DNA of 64,000 nt from Acidobacteriota bacterium (lineage in GTDB: Bacteria; Acidobacteriota; Thermoanaerobaculia; UBA5066), in contig RHKY01000011.1 of assembly GCA_008363385.1 (NCBI GenBank), positions 1 through 64,000 on the forward strand. The letters are read 5' to 3'. Of this stretch, positions 24,648 to 33,547 are shown piece by piece. The position numbers and the translations under genes are program-made. A model generated the notes under the pieces. That model saw only the letters and a list, made by a program, of their open reading frames with translations. It was not told the DNA's origin and ran no database searches. Within the stretch, counting starts at the first letter, position 1; each line of letters opens with the position of its first letter.

Positions 24648-26294
24648 ATGTCCTTCCGCCTCTCCCTCCCGGCCGCCGTCTCCGCGATGGCCCTGGCCCT
24701 CCTCCTCGCACCGGCGCCGCTCCTCGCCTCGGACGAGCCCGGCGCCCCCCTCGCCGTGAACCCGGCGCCGCCGTCGAGCCCGGTCAAGCTGATCTTCATC
24801 CACCACTCCACGGGGGAGAACTGGCTGAACGACGAGAACGGGGCGCTCGGGCCCGCGCTGCGCGACGCGAACTACTTCGTCAGCGACACGAACTACGACT
24901 GGGGCCCCGCGGACCTCGACTCGCCCGGGGATGAGATCGGCAGCCACACCGACATCGGGAACTACTACTCGTGGTTCGCCGGGTCGCACCGCGACACGTA
25001 CCTCGGGCCTCTCTACGTCGAGAGCGGGCAGAACTGCTGGTACTCGCGCCTGGAGGACGACCCCGGAGGCCCGAACCGGATCGTGATGTTCAAGTCGTGC
25101 TTCCCGAACTCGAAGCTGACGGGAAGCCCGTCGGACCCGATCCCGCCGATCGGGTCGAACCCGCTCCGCCACCAGGACTGCTACTCGGAGCACATGACGC
25201 TCGCCAACGCCAAGGGGATCTACCAGTCGCTCCTGACGTACTTCGCGACGCGGACCGACAAGCTCTTCGTCCTGGTCGTCCAGCCGCCGCTGAACGCCGG
25301 CGAGACCGACTCCACGGAGGCGGCCAACGCCCGGGCGCTCGCGAGCTGGCTCGTGGACGACTGGCTGGACGGCTATCCCCACAGGAACGTCGCGGTCTTC
25401 GACTTCTTCAACGTCCTCACCTCCAACGGCGGCTCCACCCGGACGAACGACCCGACGACGAACGACCTGGGCTGGAGCGACGGCAACCACCACCGGGTGG
25501 CCAGCGGTGCGATCGAGCACCTCCAGACGGTGGCCAACAACTACAGCGCCTACGGCTCGGCCCCCGACGACAGCCACCCCTCCCAGGCCGGGAACCAGAA
25601 GGCCACCGGCGAGTTCGTCACCTTCCTCAACGCGGCCTACCACTGCTGGCAGGGGACGGGCGGCTGCCCGGGCGGGAGCTCCACCTGCACGCTCACCTGC
25701 TCGCACGCGGTCCCCTCCTCGGCGACGGCGGGCGCCTCGGTCACCTTCTCGGCCACCTCCACGGCCACCGGGTGCACCGGCGCCACGACGTACGACTGGG
25801 ACTACGGCGACCTCTCCGCCCACGGGACGACGGCCACGACGACGCACACGTACTCGGCGCCGGGGACCTACTCCTGGACGCTGACGGTCACGGCGGGCGG
25901 GCAGACGTGCACGCGGACCGGCCAGGTCGTCGTCTCGGGAGGCGCCTCCGCGTGCACGGCGGACGGGCAGACCCTCTGCCTGAACCAGTCCCGCTTCCGG
26001 GTGAAGGCGACGTACCGCGACTACGGAGGGAACAGCGGGAACGCCCAGGCGGTGCCGCTGACGAACGACACGGGCTACTTCTGGTTCTTCGGGCGCGACA
26101 ACGTGGAGGTCGTCATCAAGGTCCTCGACTTCTGCGGCGTCAGCTCGGCCTGGGCCGTCTACGCGGCGGGGCTGACCGACGTCGGGATCGTCCTGACGGT
26201 GACCGACACGACGACCGGGGCGGTCAAGTCGTACCCGAACGAGCTCGGGATCCCGTTCGTCCTCGTCCGCGACGCCGCGTTCCCCTGCCCGTAG
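24648..26294 (+). CDS. Secreted SGNH-like/PKD protein with C-terminal FWFF domain
   Basis: 548 residues from ATG 24648 with ribosome site AAAGGAGG. Signal peptide (1-27, ending LLASDE). Residues 40-330 look SGNH/GDSL-like: VKLIFIHHSTGENW at the front, LFVLVVQPPLNAG in the middle and DDSHPSQAGN at the back supplying the Asp-His pair. Next is a PKD domain (about 345-425, YDWDYGD...HTYSAPGTYSWTLTV), then a C-terminal module of about 100 residues (RFRVKATYRDY, NDTGYFWFFG, VVIKVLDFCG). From memory this module recurs at the ends of exported Acidobacteriota proteins. Activity is not established. Confidence 0.8.
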   Translation: MSFRLSLPAAVSAMALALLLAPAPLLASDEPGAPLAVNPAPPSSPVKLIFIHHSTGENWLNDENGALGPALRDANYFVSDTNYDWGPADLDSPGDEIGSHTDIGNYYSWFAGSHRDTYLGPLYVESGQNCWYSRLEDDPGGPNRIVMFKSCFPNSKLTGSPSDPIPPIGSNPLRHQDCYSEHMTLANAKGIYQSLLTYFATRTDKLFVLVVQPPLNAGETDSTEAANARALASWLVDDWLDGYPHRNVAVFDFFNVLTSNGGSTRTNDPTTNDLGWSDGNHHRVASGAIEHLQTVANNYSAYGSAPDDSHPSQAGNQKATGEFVTFLNAAYHCWQGTGGCPGGSSTCTLTCSHAVPSSATAGASVTFSATSTATGCTGATTYDWDYGDLSAHGTTATTTHTYSAPGTYSWTLTVTAGGQTCTRTGQVVVSGGASACTADGQTLCLNQSRFRVKATYRDYGGNSGNAQAVPLTNDTGYFWFFGRDNVEVVIKVLDFCGVSSAWAVYAAGLTDVGIVLTVTDTTTGAVKSYPNELGIPFVLVRDAAFPCP

Positions 26295-26316
26295 GCGAAG
26301 GCGCCGACCGCCTGCC

Positions 26317-26322
26317 TATACT
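26317..26322 (+). promoter_or_regulatory. TATACT -10 candidate
   Basis: Good -10 hexamer 38 nt before ATG 26361 with no convincing -35. A similar CATACT is at 24579-24584 ahead of the SGNH-like gene. Confidence 0.3.
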
Positions 26323-26360
26323 GGACCGTCCGCCCGGCCCTCCGGGCGGAGAGGGAGTCG

Positions 26361-26918
26361 ATGCGACAGCGAACACTTCTGGCCCCGTTCCTCCTCGCGA
26401 GCCTCGCGCTCGCGCTCCCCGCGGGGGCCGCCGACCCCCGCGGCCGGTTCTCGGCGGAGGCCTCGATCACCACGTCGCAGGGGACGCGGCGGCTTGCCTT
26501 CGACATCGTCGTCGACCGGCCGTACACCCTCGAGCAGGCCCTCCCTCTGAAGAAGACGCTGGAGGAGGGCGGGACGCCGGCGCTCGAGGCCGCCCTCTCC
26601 CGGATGCATGCCGGGCGCCTGAAGGTCGGCAACCTCGAGCGGGGGCTGCAGCTCGTCCTGGCCGAGGAGACGAGCCGCGGGATCCGGTACGTGGTCGTCG
26701 CCTCCCGCGCGATCGGCACCGACGAGCTCGCTCGCGGCCTGGACTCGGTCGACTACCCGTTCCTGGTCGCCGACTTCGAGGTGCCGGAGTTCGGGACGGG
26801 CGACGGGAAGATCTACCCGAAGGCCTCGCTCTCGATCGGCGGCGACGGCCGGGTCCAGGTGGACCAGTACGGAGGGGCCGAGGGCGAGCTGACGCACGTG
26901 AAGCGCTACCGGCCGTAG
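26361..26918 (+). CDS. Secreted protein of unknown function
   Basis: 185 residues. Signal peptide with cleavage after AGAA (about residue 24). The mature part is mixed alpha/beta, with RLAFDIVVDRPYT, RGLQLVLAEETSRGIRYVVV and YPFLVADFEVPEF; no family is recognised and no catalytic motif stands out. GGGAG precedes ATG 26361. It stands alone between the SGNH-like gene and the convergent ispH operon. Confidence 0.75.
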   Translation: MRQRTLLAPFLLASLALALPAGAADPRGRFSAEASITTSQGTRRLAFDIVVDRPYTLEQALPLKKTLEEGGTPALEAALSRMHAGRLKVGNLERGLQLVLAEETSRGIRYVVVASRAIGTDELARGLDSVDYPFLVADFEVPEFGTGDGKIYPKASLSIGGDGRVQVDQYGGAEGELTHVKRYRP

Positions 26919-26948
26919 CGGGAGGGAGCCGGCCCGGACCCAAAAGGC

Positions 26949-27170
26949 GCTGGCGGCGAGGCCGCCGAGCGGAAGGGCCAGGGAAACCCGCCAGACGGGT
27001 TTCCCGGTCACTCGAACGAGCGCAGGCGGCGCCGCCGCCGAGCGGAAGGGCCAGGGAAACCCGCCAGACGGGTTTCCCGGTCACTCGAACGAGCGCAGGC
27101 GGCGAGGCCGCCGAGCGGAAGGGCCAGGGAAACCCGCCAGACGGGTTTCCCGGTCACTCGAAGCTGCGGA
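26949..27170. repeat. Three tandem 73-bp repeats, each with a 10-bp hairpin, at the ispH 3' end
   Basis: GGGAAACCCG-CCAGA-CGGGTTTCCC occurs at 26981-27005, 27054-27078 and 27127-27151, exactly 73 bp apart. The flanking sequence (GCCGCCGAGCGGAAGGGCCA before, GGTCACTCGAA after) is repeated too. The copy next to ispH includes its last codons and TGA stop, so the unit appears to be the ispH tail plus terminator, triplicated. There is no strong T-run on either side, so termination strength is uncertain. Confidence 0.9.
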
Positions 27171-28005
27171 GCCGCTCCACCACCGCCTCGACGTCGCTGT
27201 CGGGCGTCGAGGCGCCGGCCGAGACCCCCACCTTCCGCATCCCGGCGAAGGCGGCCGGGTCCAGGTCGGCGGCCGTTCCGACGAGGAACGTGGGCTTGTG
27301 CTCCCGGGCGATGTTGGCCAGCTCCTTCGTGTTCTTGCTGTGCCGCCCCCCGATGACGACCAGGGCGTCGACCGACGGGTCGGCGCAGAGGACGCGCAGG
27401 GCGTCCTGGTTCTCCTTCGTCGCGTAGCAGATCGTGTCGGCCGTCCGGGCCTTCGGCGCGCGGCGGACGATCTCCGCGACGTGCTCGCGGAAGTGCTCGG
27501 CGTTGATCGTCGTCTGGAAGATCACCTTCACGCACGGGACCGACTCCCAGGGGAAGGCCTTCACGTCCCGGAGCTCGTAGAAGACCCGGTGCCGCTCGGG
27601 GTCGAGGTCCTTCGTGTAGCCGATCACCTCGCGGTGCCCCGCCTGCCCCAGGATGGCGACGAAGCACCCGTCGGCGAGCGACCGCGCGATCTCCCTGTGG
27701 ATGTCCGTGACGAACTTGCAGGTGGTGTCGATGACCGAGAGGCCCAGCGCCTCGGCGCCCGCCCGCACGGACGGGGCGACGCCGTGGGCCGAGAAGACGA
27801 CCCTCCCCTCGTGCTCCCGGGCCTCCGGGAGCGAGTGGACGGTCGGGAAGCCGAGGCGGGCCATCTCCGCCTCGACGGTCTCGTTGTGGACGACCTGGCC
27901 GAGGATCCCGCCCGAGAGCCCCCGCGCTGCGGCCTGCCGGACCAGCTTGTCGGCCACGCGGACGCCGGCGCAGAAGCCGTACTTCTCGGCGAGGACGACC
28001 TCCAT
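27154..28005 (-). CDS. ispH: 4-hydroxy-3-methylbut-2-enyl diphosphate reductase
   Basis: Last step of the MEP isoprenoid pathway, giving IPP and DMAPP using a [4Fe-4S] cluster. 283 residues. Cluster cysteines Cys12 (GFCAGV), Cys96 (DTTCKF) and Cys193 (DTICYATKENQ) are present, as are active-site His40 (VVHNE), His74 (SAHGV) and His124 (GHREVIGYT). It starts 2 bp after the DUF2911 gene's stop and is the last gene of a minus-strand run beginning with the S1 gene. Confidence 0.96.
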   Translation of the reverse strand: MEVVLAEKYGFCAGVRVADKLVRQAAARGLSGGILGQVVHNETVEAEMARLGFPTVHSLPEAREHEGRVVFSAHGVAPSVRAGAEALGLSVIDTTCKFVTDIHREIARSLADGCFVAILGQAGHREVIGYTKDLDPERHRVFYELRDVKAFPWESVPCVKVIFQTTINAEHFREHVAEIVRRAPKARTADTICYATKENQDALRVLCADPSVDALVVIGGRHSKNTKELANIAREHKPTFLVGTAADLDPAAFAGMRKVGVSAGASTPDSDVEAVVERLRSFE

Positions 28006-28007
28006 CG

Positions 28008-28877
28008 CTACGACGGCTTCCCCGGCGAGGCGGCCTTCGCCTTCCACCCCTCGAGCTTCTTCCGGGCCCCGTCCCGCCAAGCCTCCGGCGCGCCGGCCTT
28101 CTTCGAGGCCTCGATGGCCCTCTCGAGGTGAGGCACCGCCTCGGCGTACTTCCCCTCCCCGGCGAGGAGGTCCCCCTTCAGCTCGTCCATCCAGAAGCTC
28201 TGGCCGCGGCTCATGGCCAGGTCCAGCCACTCCGTCGCCTTCTCCCTCCGCTCGCCGCTCTGGAACGCGTACTTGGCGGCCTGGAAGTGCGCCGTCCAGC
28301 CCGCGTCCTTCTCCGCCGCCAGCGCGGCGTCGAACGCCTTCCAGACGATCCCGGAGACGTCGAACTCCACCGGGAACGCGACGCGGAGCTTCTCCCACGC
28401 CATCTCCACCCGGACCCGCTCGCGCGTCTCGGGGAAGACCCGGAACTCCAGCCACTCCTGGTGCGGGCCCGCCTCGGGCGTCACGTCGAACGCGAGGACG
28501 TCCTTCTTCGGGTCCCGGAAGTAGGCGCCCCACTGCTCGGCCTGGCTGTTGACGAGGATCCGCCACGTCTCCTTCCCGGGCAGCGCGAAGAGCGCGTACT
28601 TCCCGGCCGGGAGCGGCTTGCCCGCCACCTTCCCGTCGTGCGACAGCTCGAGCGTGGTGGCGTCGTTCGCCCCCATCCGCCAGACCTCGCCGAAGGGGAC
28701 GAGCGCGCCCCAGACGTCGCGCCCCTTCACGCCGGGGCGGTGGTACGTGATGGTCAGGTTCGCGGTGCCGACCTTCTCCGAGACCGTGGCGCCCGGGCTC
28801 GGCTGCGGCACCTCGACGGCGGCGTTCGCGGCGGCGGCGAGGAGGAGCGCCCCGAGGGGCGCGGCGAGTCGTCTCAT
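28008..28877 (-). CDS. DUF2911 family secreted protein
   Basis: 289 residues with a signal peptide ending about ANAA (residue 19). The DUF2911 core is plain: LTITYHRPGVKGRDVWGALVPFGEVWRMGAND and KPLPAGKYALFALPGKETWRILVN (each a conserved family block). After it come helices (about 185-280) with TPR character, so this is DUF2911 plus a helical repeat tail. Function unknown. ATG 28877 has GGGAAGGGAA upstream and TAACAT (28903-28908 on the minus strand) as a possible -10. Confidence 0.88.
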   Translation of the reverse strand: MRRLAAPLGALLLAAAANAAVEVPQPSPGATVSEKVGTANLTITYHRPGVKGRDVWGALVPFGEVWRMGANDATTLELSHDGKVAGKPLPAGKYALFALPGKETWRILVNSQAEQWGAYFRDPKKDVLAFDVTPEAGPHQEWLEFRVFPETRERVRVEMAWEKLRVAFPVEFDVSGIVWKAFDAALAAEKDAGWTAHFQAAKYAFQSGERREKATEWLDLAMSRGQSFWMDELKGDLLAGEGKYAEAVPHLERAIEASKKAGAPEAWRDGARKKLEGWKAKAASPGKPS

Positions 28878-28954
28878 GGCGGCGGTTCCCTTCCCGGCCG
28901 CGATGTTAGCGCGGCCGCCGCACGCCCCGCCGGGACGGACGGGCCCGCCGGGCG

Positions 28955-31270
28955 TCAGCTCGCCGTGCCGTTCAGGTCCTGGAGCGTCACCTCGGGGGGG
29001 ACCATCCGCGTGAACCGGTCGCGCTTGATCAGCTCGAAGCCCTTCCCGGCCCGGCCGACGACGTCGTACCGGCGCGTCACGGTGTAGGTCGTCCCCTTCG
29101 AGTTCTCCAGCGTCAGGACCGCGCGCTTCTCGTCCTTCCCGAAGAGGGCCGCGCCGACGACGCGGTCGTCCGCCCCGAGCTTGATCCCGATGACGCCCTT
29201 GCCGGGGCCCGAGAGGACCGGGACCTCGTCGGAGGAGAAGAGGATCGCCCGCCCCCGCTCGGACGCGAGCGCCACGATCGCCCCCGGCTCGCACGTCCCG
29301 ACGAAGAGCACCTCGTCGGCCTCGCCCGTCTTGGCGAACCGCCGGCCCGAGCGGGTCGTCGGCTCCTTGTACGGCGAGAGCGGGAAGCGCATCACCATCC
29401 CGCCGCGCGTGACGGCGAGCAGAAGGACGTCCCCGTCCGGCAGGACGCGCGGGTCGAGCGACAGGGCGGCCACCACACGCTCCCCGTCGGCGAACTTGAA
29501 CAGCTTCTGGACCGGCTCGCCGTACCCCGTCGACGGGGGCACGTCGTTCAGCCTGAGGACGTAGGCCGAGCCCTGGTTCGAGAAGAGGGCCGCGAGCTCC
29601 TTCGTCGAGCCCTGAAGGACCGCCTGCACGGAGTCCCCCTCGCGCAGGCGCGTCGACTTCGGGTCCTTCAGCTCGCGGACGCGCTTGACCCAGCCGTCCG
29701 AGGAGAGGACCGCCGTCGTGTCCTCGTGCTGGATGAACGCCTCGGCGACGTACTCGGGCTCGTCGGCGCTGGCGACGACCCGCGTCCGCCGCTTCTCGGC
29801 CGACAGGAGCCCCCGCAGCTCCACCAGCTCGCGCTGGACGACGCCCCAGAGCTTCGCCTCGGACCTCAGGACGGCCTCGATCTTCGCCGCCTCGGCCTTC
29901 TTTGCCGCGAGCTCCTCGCGCAGCTCCTTGATCTCGAGCTTCGCCAGCTTGTAGAGCTTCGTCTCCAGGATCGCGTCGGCCTGCTCCTCGTCGAGGCCGA
30001 ACCGCTTCATCAGCTTCGCGGCGGCGTCGGCCTTCCCGTCCGAGCCCCGGATGATCCGGATCGCCTCGTCGAGGGCGTCGAAGATGGCGACGAACCCCTC
30101 CAGGAGGTGGATCCGCTTCCTCAGCTCGTCGAGCTCGAACTCGAACCGGCGCCTCACCGTGGCGAGGCGGAAGTCGAGGAAGTGCCGGAGGATCGCCGCG
30201 AGCGGCAGGCGCGCCGGCTCGGTCACCTCGGGGTTCGGCGTCGGGACGAGGCAGGTCAGGTTCACCGGCACCGTCGTCTGGAGAGGCGTGTGCTTGTAGA
30301 GGTAGGTCATCACGAGCGCCGGGTCGGCGTCGCGCTTCAGCTCCAGGACGACCCGCACGTCCGAGGTCGACTCGTCCCTCACGTCGACGAGGGCCGGGAG
30401 GCGCCGGTTGACGATCACCTCGGCGATCTTCTCGACGAGCGAGGCCTTCGCCACCCCGTACGGGACCGACGTCACGACGATGGCCTGCGCCCCGCGCGCC
30501 CCTTCCTCGAGCTCCCACTCGGCCCTCAGCTTCAGGCTCCCCTGCCCCGTCTCGTAGACCTCGCGCAGCTCGCGCTTCGTCGAGAGGAGCTGCCCGCCGG
30601 TCGGGAAGTCCGGGCCCTTGATCGACTTCAGCGGGTCGGCCGACGGGTCGTCGATGGCGGCGATGGCCGCGTCGAGGACCTCCAGCGGGTTGTGGGGTGG
30701 GATCGAGGTGGCCATCCCGACGGCGATCCCGGTCGCCCCGTTCACGAGGAGGTTCGGGAAGCGGGCCGGGAGGACGACGGGCTCGAAGTGCGTCCCGTCG
30801 AACGTCGGCCGCCAGTCGACGGTCCGCTTCCGGATCTCGGAGAGGAGCTCGACGGCCGGCTGCCTCAGCCGCGCCTCGGTGTACCGGTAGGCCGCCGCCG
30901 CGTCGCCGTCGAGGGACCCGAAGTTCCCGTGCCCGTCGACGAGCGGGACCCGCAGCGAGAAGTCCTGCGCCATCCGGACCATCGCGTCGTAGATCGCCAC
31001 GTCGCCGTGCGGGTGGTACTTGGCGATGACGTCCCCCACCACGGCCGCCGACTTCTTGAAGCGGGCGTCGGGCATCAGGTGGAGGTTCTGGTACATGGCG
31101 AAGAGGATCCGCCGCTGCACCGGCTTCAGGCCGTCCCTCACGTCGGGCAGGGCGCGCGACGTGATGACAGAGAGCGCGTAGTTCAGGTACCGCCGGCGCG
31201 CCTCCTCGGGGAGGGCGATCTCGGCGTCGAAGGAGAGGGCGGCCTGGCCCGTCTCGCGCTTCCGGGCCAT
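28955..31270 (-). CDS. parC: Type IIA topoisomerase subunit A (topoisomerase IV/gyrase A)
   Basis: 771 residues. Catalytic tyrosine Tyr130 lies in [26 protein letters not shown] and the KYHPHGD segment are standard. There is no QRRGGKG gyrase box in the C-terminal region, which favours a ParC-like role, though gyrase cannot be excluded without the genome's other copies. At the quinolone site, the position equal to E. coli GyrA Ser83 is Val91 and the Asp87 equivalent (Asp95) is kept. It starts 4 nt after the lipoprotein gene's stop. No subunit B gene is in the window. Confidence 0.92.
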   Translation of the reverse strand: MARKRETGQAALSFDAEIALPEEARRRYLNYALSVITSRALPDVRDGLKPVQRRILFAMYQNLHLMPDARFKKSAAVVGDVIAKYHPHGDVAIYDAMVRMAQDFSLRVPLVDGHGNFGSLDGDAAAAYRYTEARLRQPAVELLSEIRKRTVDWRPTFDGTHFEPVVLPARFPNLLVNGATGIAVGMATSIPPHNPLEVLDAAIAAIDDPSADPLKSIKGPDFPTGGQLLSTKRELREVYETGQGSLKLRAEWELEEGARGAQAIVVTSVPYGVAKASLVEKIAEVIVNRRLPALVDVRDESTSDVRVVLELKRDADPALVMTYLYKHTPLQTTVPVNLTCLVPTPNPEVTEPARLPLAAILRHFLDFRLATVRRRFEFELDELRKRIHLLEGFVAIFDALDEAIRIIRGSDGKADAAAKLMKRFGLDEEQADAILETKLYKLAKLEIKELREELAAKKAEAAKIEAVLRSEAKLWGVVQRELVELRGLLSAEKRRTRVVASADEPEYVAEAFIQHEDTTAVLSSDGWVKRVRELKDPKSTRLREGDSVQAVLQGSTKELAALFSNQGSAYVLRLNDVPPSTGYGEPVQKLFKFADGERVVAALSLDPRVLPDGDVLLLAVTRGGMVMRFPLSPYKEPTTRSGRRFAKTGEADEVLFVGTCEPGAIVALASERGRAILFSSDEVPVLSGPGKGVIGIKLGADDRVVGAALFGKDEKRAVLTLENSKGTTYTVTRRYDVVGRAGKGFELIKRDRFTRMVPPEVTLQDLNGTAS

Positions 31271-31274
31271 CGCC

Positions 31275-31844
31275 TCAGCGCGGGGGAGGCGGGCCCGGCA
31301 CGACGAGGATCTTCTCCACGTCGGCCCAGCGCTTCCGGATCAGGGCGAGCGTCGGCTCGTTCACCGGCGGCTTCCGCCCCTCGACGTTCTTCGGGTCGGC
31401 CATCCGGGCCCGCTCGTAGCCGTAGGCCCCGAGCATGGCGAACGTGCCGAGGACGTACTCCTTCGGGGCGAGGCCGTTCTTCTCCAGCGCGGCGGTCACC
31501 TCGGGGGTCGACTCCACGGCCGAGAGGATCGCCCCGTACGTCAGCTGCCCCCGGACCTTCTTCGCCTTCTCGGGATCGGCCCAGAAGGAGGCGAGGTCGC
31601 GGTCCGCGGCGGCGACGCCGTCGATCACGCGGTCGGTCAGCGTGAAGGCCAGGACCTCCCGCGTCAGCTCCAGCTGCGCCTCGCGCGATGCGCCGCCGCC
31701 TTCGGCCGGACCGGGCGCGGCCGGGGAGGGCGCCGGGGTGGGCGCGGGCGGGGCGGCCTCCTTCCTCCCGCCGCAGGCGGAGAGGAGGAGGACGGCGAGG
31801 GCGAGCGCGAGCCCGCCCCCGGCCGTCGGGCCTGTCTTCCTCAC
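31275..31844 (-). CDS. Predicted lipoprotein of unknown function
   Basis: 189 residues from GTG 31844, which overlaps the S1 gene stop (GTGA). Signal peptide with lipobox LLLSACGG, then a low-complexity Pro/Ala linker (about 30-55) and a helical domain (about 58-185). No family recognised. It sits between the S1 gene and the topoisomerase gene, tightly coupled to both. Confidence 0.78.
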   Translation of the reverse strand: MRKTGPTAGGGLALALAVLLLSACGGRKEAAPPAPTPAPSPAAPGPAEGGGASREAQLELTREVLAFTLTDRVIDGVAAADRDLASFWADPEKAKKVRGQLTYGAILSAVESTPEVTAALEKNGLAPKEYVLGTFAMLGAYGYERARMADPKNVEGRKPPVNEPTLALIRKRWADVEKILVVPGPPPPR

Positions 31845-33337
31845 TTGGCCGACTTCTGGGCCTTCGGCGGCGCGTTGAGGGCGGCCAGGAGCGACGCCCC
31901 GAAGGCGGAGACGCCCCGGGACTCGCCCTTGTCCCGCCGGTCCGAGTCCTCGCGGTACCGCCTCACCTCGGCCCGGTCGGCCTCCTCGCGGGCCCCCGCG
32001 ACGGAGAGCGAGATCCGGCGCCTCACCGTGTCGAGGCCGATGACCTTCACCTCGACCTTCTGGCCGGGCTGGAAGGCCTTCGAGGCGGGCGTGCCGTGCG
32101 GCAGGCCGGTCTCGGAGTTCGGGATGAGGCCGGTGAGCCCCGCGTCCAGGCGGACGAAGACGCCGAACGTCGCGACGTTCTCCACCTCGCCGGAGGCCAC
32201 CGAGCCCTCGGGGAGCTTGGTTCCGATCCCCTCCCACGGGTCGCCGACGGACGCCTCGCGCAGCGTCAGCGAGAGCCGGCGGTTGACCGGGTCCACCTCG
32301 CGGATCCAGCCGCTGACGGCCTGGCCGACGGCGACCGCCTCGTCCTTCAGCGTGACGCCGGGGGGCAGCTGCGAGACGTGGACGAGGCCGTCCACGCCCG
32401 GCTCCAGCTCCACGAAGAGGCCGAAGTCTGCGTGGCGGGCCACCTTGCCCGAGAAGGTCTGGCCCGGGACGAGCCGCTCGGTGATGCCGTCCCAGGGGTC
32501 CTTCTCCAGCTCCTTCATCGAGAGGGAGATCCGCTTCCCCTCGTTCTCGATCTTGACGATCTTGACCTCCACCTCCTGCCCTACGGACAGGACGTCGCGG
32601 GCGTGGGCCACGCGGCGGCGGGAGATCTCGGTGACGTGGACGAGGCCGTCGATGCCGCCGCCCAGGTCGACGAAGGCGCCGAAGTCGGTGATCGACCGGA
32701 CGCGGCCCGAAAGGACCGCGCCGACGACGAGGTGCTCGCGGACCTGCTCGCGGGCCGACTCCTGCTCCTCGCGGAGGAGAGCGGCGCGCGAGACGACGAC
32801 GCGGCGGCCGTCCTCGGCGTACTCGATCACGCGGAAGTCGAACGACTGGCCGACGAAGGCCTGCAGGGCCGCCTCGTCGTGCCGCCCGACGTCGATCTGG
32901 GAGACGGGGCAGAAGGCGCGCGGGCCGCTGGGGCCGCCGATCGCCACGTCGAAGCCCCCCTTGTTCCGGGCCATCACGCGGCCCTCGACGGGGATCTTCG
33001 CCGCGGCGGCGGCGCGCAGCTCGTTCTTGGCGCGGCGGGCGGAGGCCAGCCTCCGCGAGAGGCGGATCTCGGGCGAGGCCTTGACGACGACGGCCTCGAT
33101 CGTGTCCCCCACCTTCGCCCCTTCGAGCTCGTGGAGGTCCATGAGGGCCTCGGACTTCCCGCCGATGGAGACGAGGACGAGGTCGGGGGTCACGCCGGCG
33201 ATGACGCCGGAGATGACCTCGCCCTCCTGCGGCCTCTTCTGGGCGGGGAAAGAGGCCTCGAGGGCCTGCTCGAACGCATGGCGATCGGCCGACTCGGCCG
33301 AATCGGCTACGGGCGGTACGACGGTGGTCTGTGACAC
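31841..33337 (-). CDS. rpsA: S1 RNA-binding domain protein (ribosomal protein S1-like)
   Basis: 498 residues with five S1-type OB folds (about 38-105, 113-188, 207-277, 291-363 and 378-450). The third is the most canonical (RVRSITDFGAFVDLGGGIDGLVHVTE split over its first two strands). E. coli S1 has six; five or fewer is common elsewhere. By family it helps mRNA bind the 30S subunit. GTG 33337 has AGGAG about 10 nt upstream. The leader contains a CTCCCC/GGGGAG hairpin (33391-33409) right after the likely start, possibly autoregulatory. Confidence 0.9.
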   Translation of the reverse strand: MSQTTVVPPVADSAESADRHAFEQALEASFPAQKRPQEGEVISGVIAGVTPDLVLVSIGGKSEALMDLHELEGAKVGDTIEAVVVKASPEIRLSRRLASARRAKNELRAAAAAKIPVEGRVMARNKGGFDVAIGGPSGPRAFCPVSQIDVGRHDEAALQAFVGQSFDFRVIEYAEDGRRVVVSRAALLREEQESAREQVREHLVVGAVLSGRVRSITDFGAFVDLGGGIDGLVHVTEISRRRVAHARDVLSVGQEVEVKIVKIENEGKRISLSMKELEKDPWDGITERLVPGQTFSGKVARHADFGLFVELEPGVDGLVHVSQLPPGVTLKDEAVAVGQAVSGWIREVDPVNRRLSLTLREASVGDPWEGIGTKLPEGSVASGEVENVATFGVFVRLDAGLTGLIPNSETGLPHGTPASKAFQPGQKVEVKVIGLDTVRRRISLSVAGAREEADRAEVRRYREDSDRRDKGESRGVSAFGASLLAALNAPPKAQKSAK

Positions 33338-33414
33338 TGGAGGATCTCCTGGCCCGCGGGTCTCATCGTGGAAGGGACCGGAGTGAGTCCCTCCCCGAAC
33401 GGCGGGGAGCGCGG

Positions 33415-33420
33415 ATTGTA
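33415..33420 (-). promoter_or_regulatory. TACAAT -10 candidate for the S1 operon
   Basis: TACAATCCG on the minus strand. TTGACC occurs upstream (33447-33442) but 21 bp away, longer than normal, so the -35 is doubtful. It would give a leader of about 70 nt. Confidence 0.35.
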
Positions 33421-33547
33421 CTCCCCTTCACAGCCGGGGGGGGTCAAGAGGGAGATCCCGTCTCACCTCCGTGCCGTATCATCCGCCGAAACCCGCGAAC
33501 CGGGCAATTCCGTCCCGGCAGGAACGCGGGGTTCGGAGGGACCTCCC

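Noticed and set aside
26949-27170. CRISPR-like array
   Set aside because: Three units that are repeated throughout their 73 bp, including the would-be spacers; no cas genes. It is a tandem duplication.
31275-32237. Long lipoprotein frame starting at 32237
   Set aside because: Its first 131 codons are an out-of-frame shadow of the S1 gene; GTG 31844 coupled to the S1 stop and followed by a signal peptide is the sensible start.
33415-33447. Full sigma-70 promoter TTGACC/TACAAT for the S1 gene
   Set aside because: The spacer is 21 bp, too long; only the -10 was kept as a weak candidate.
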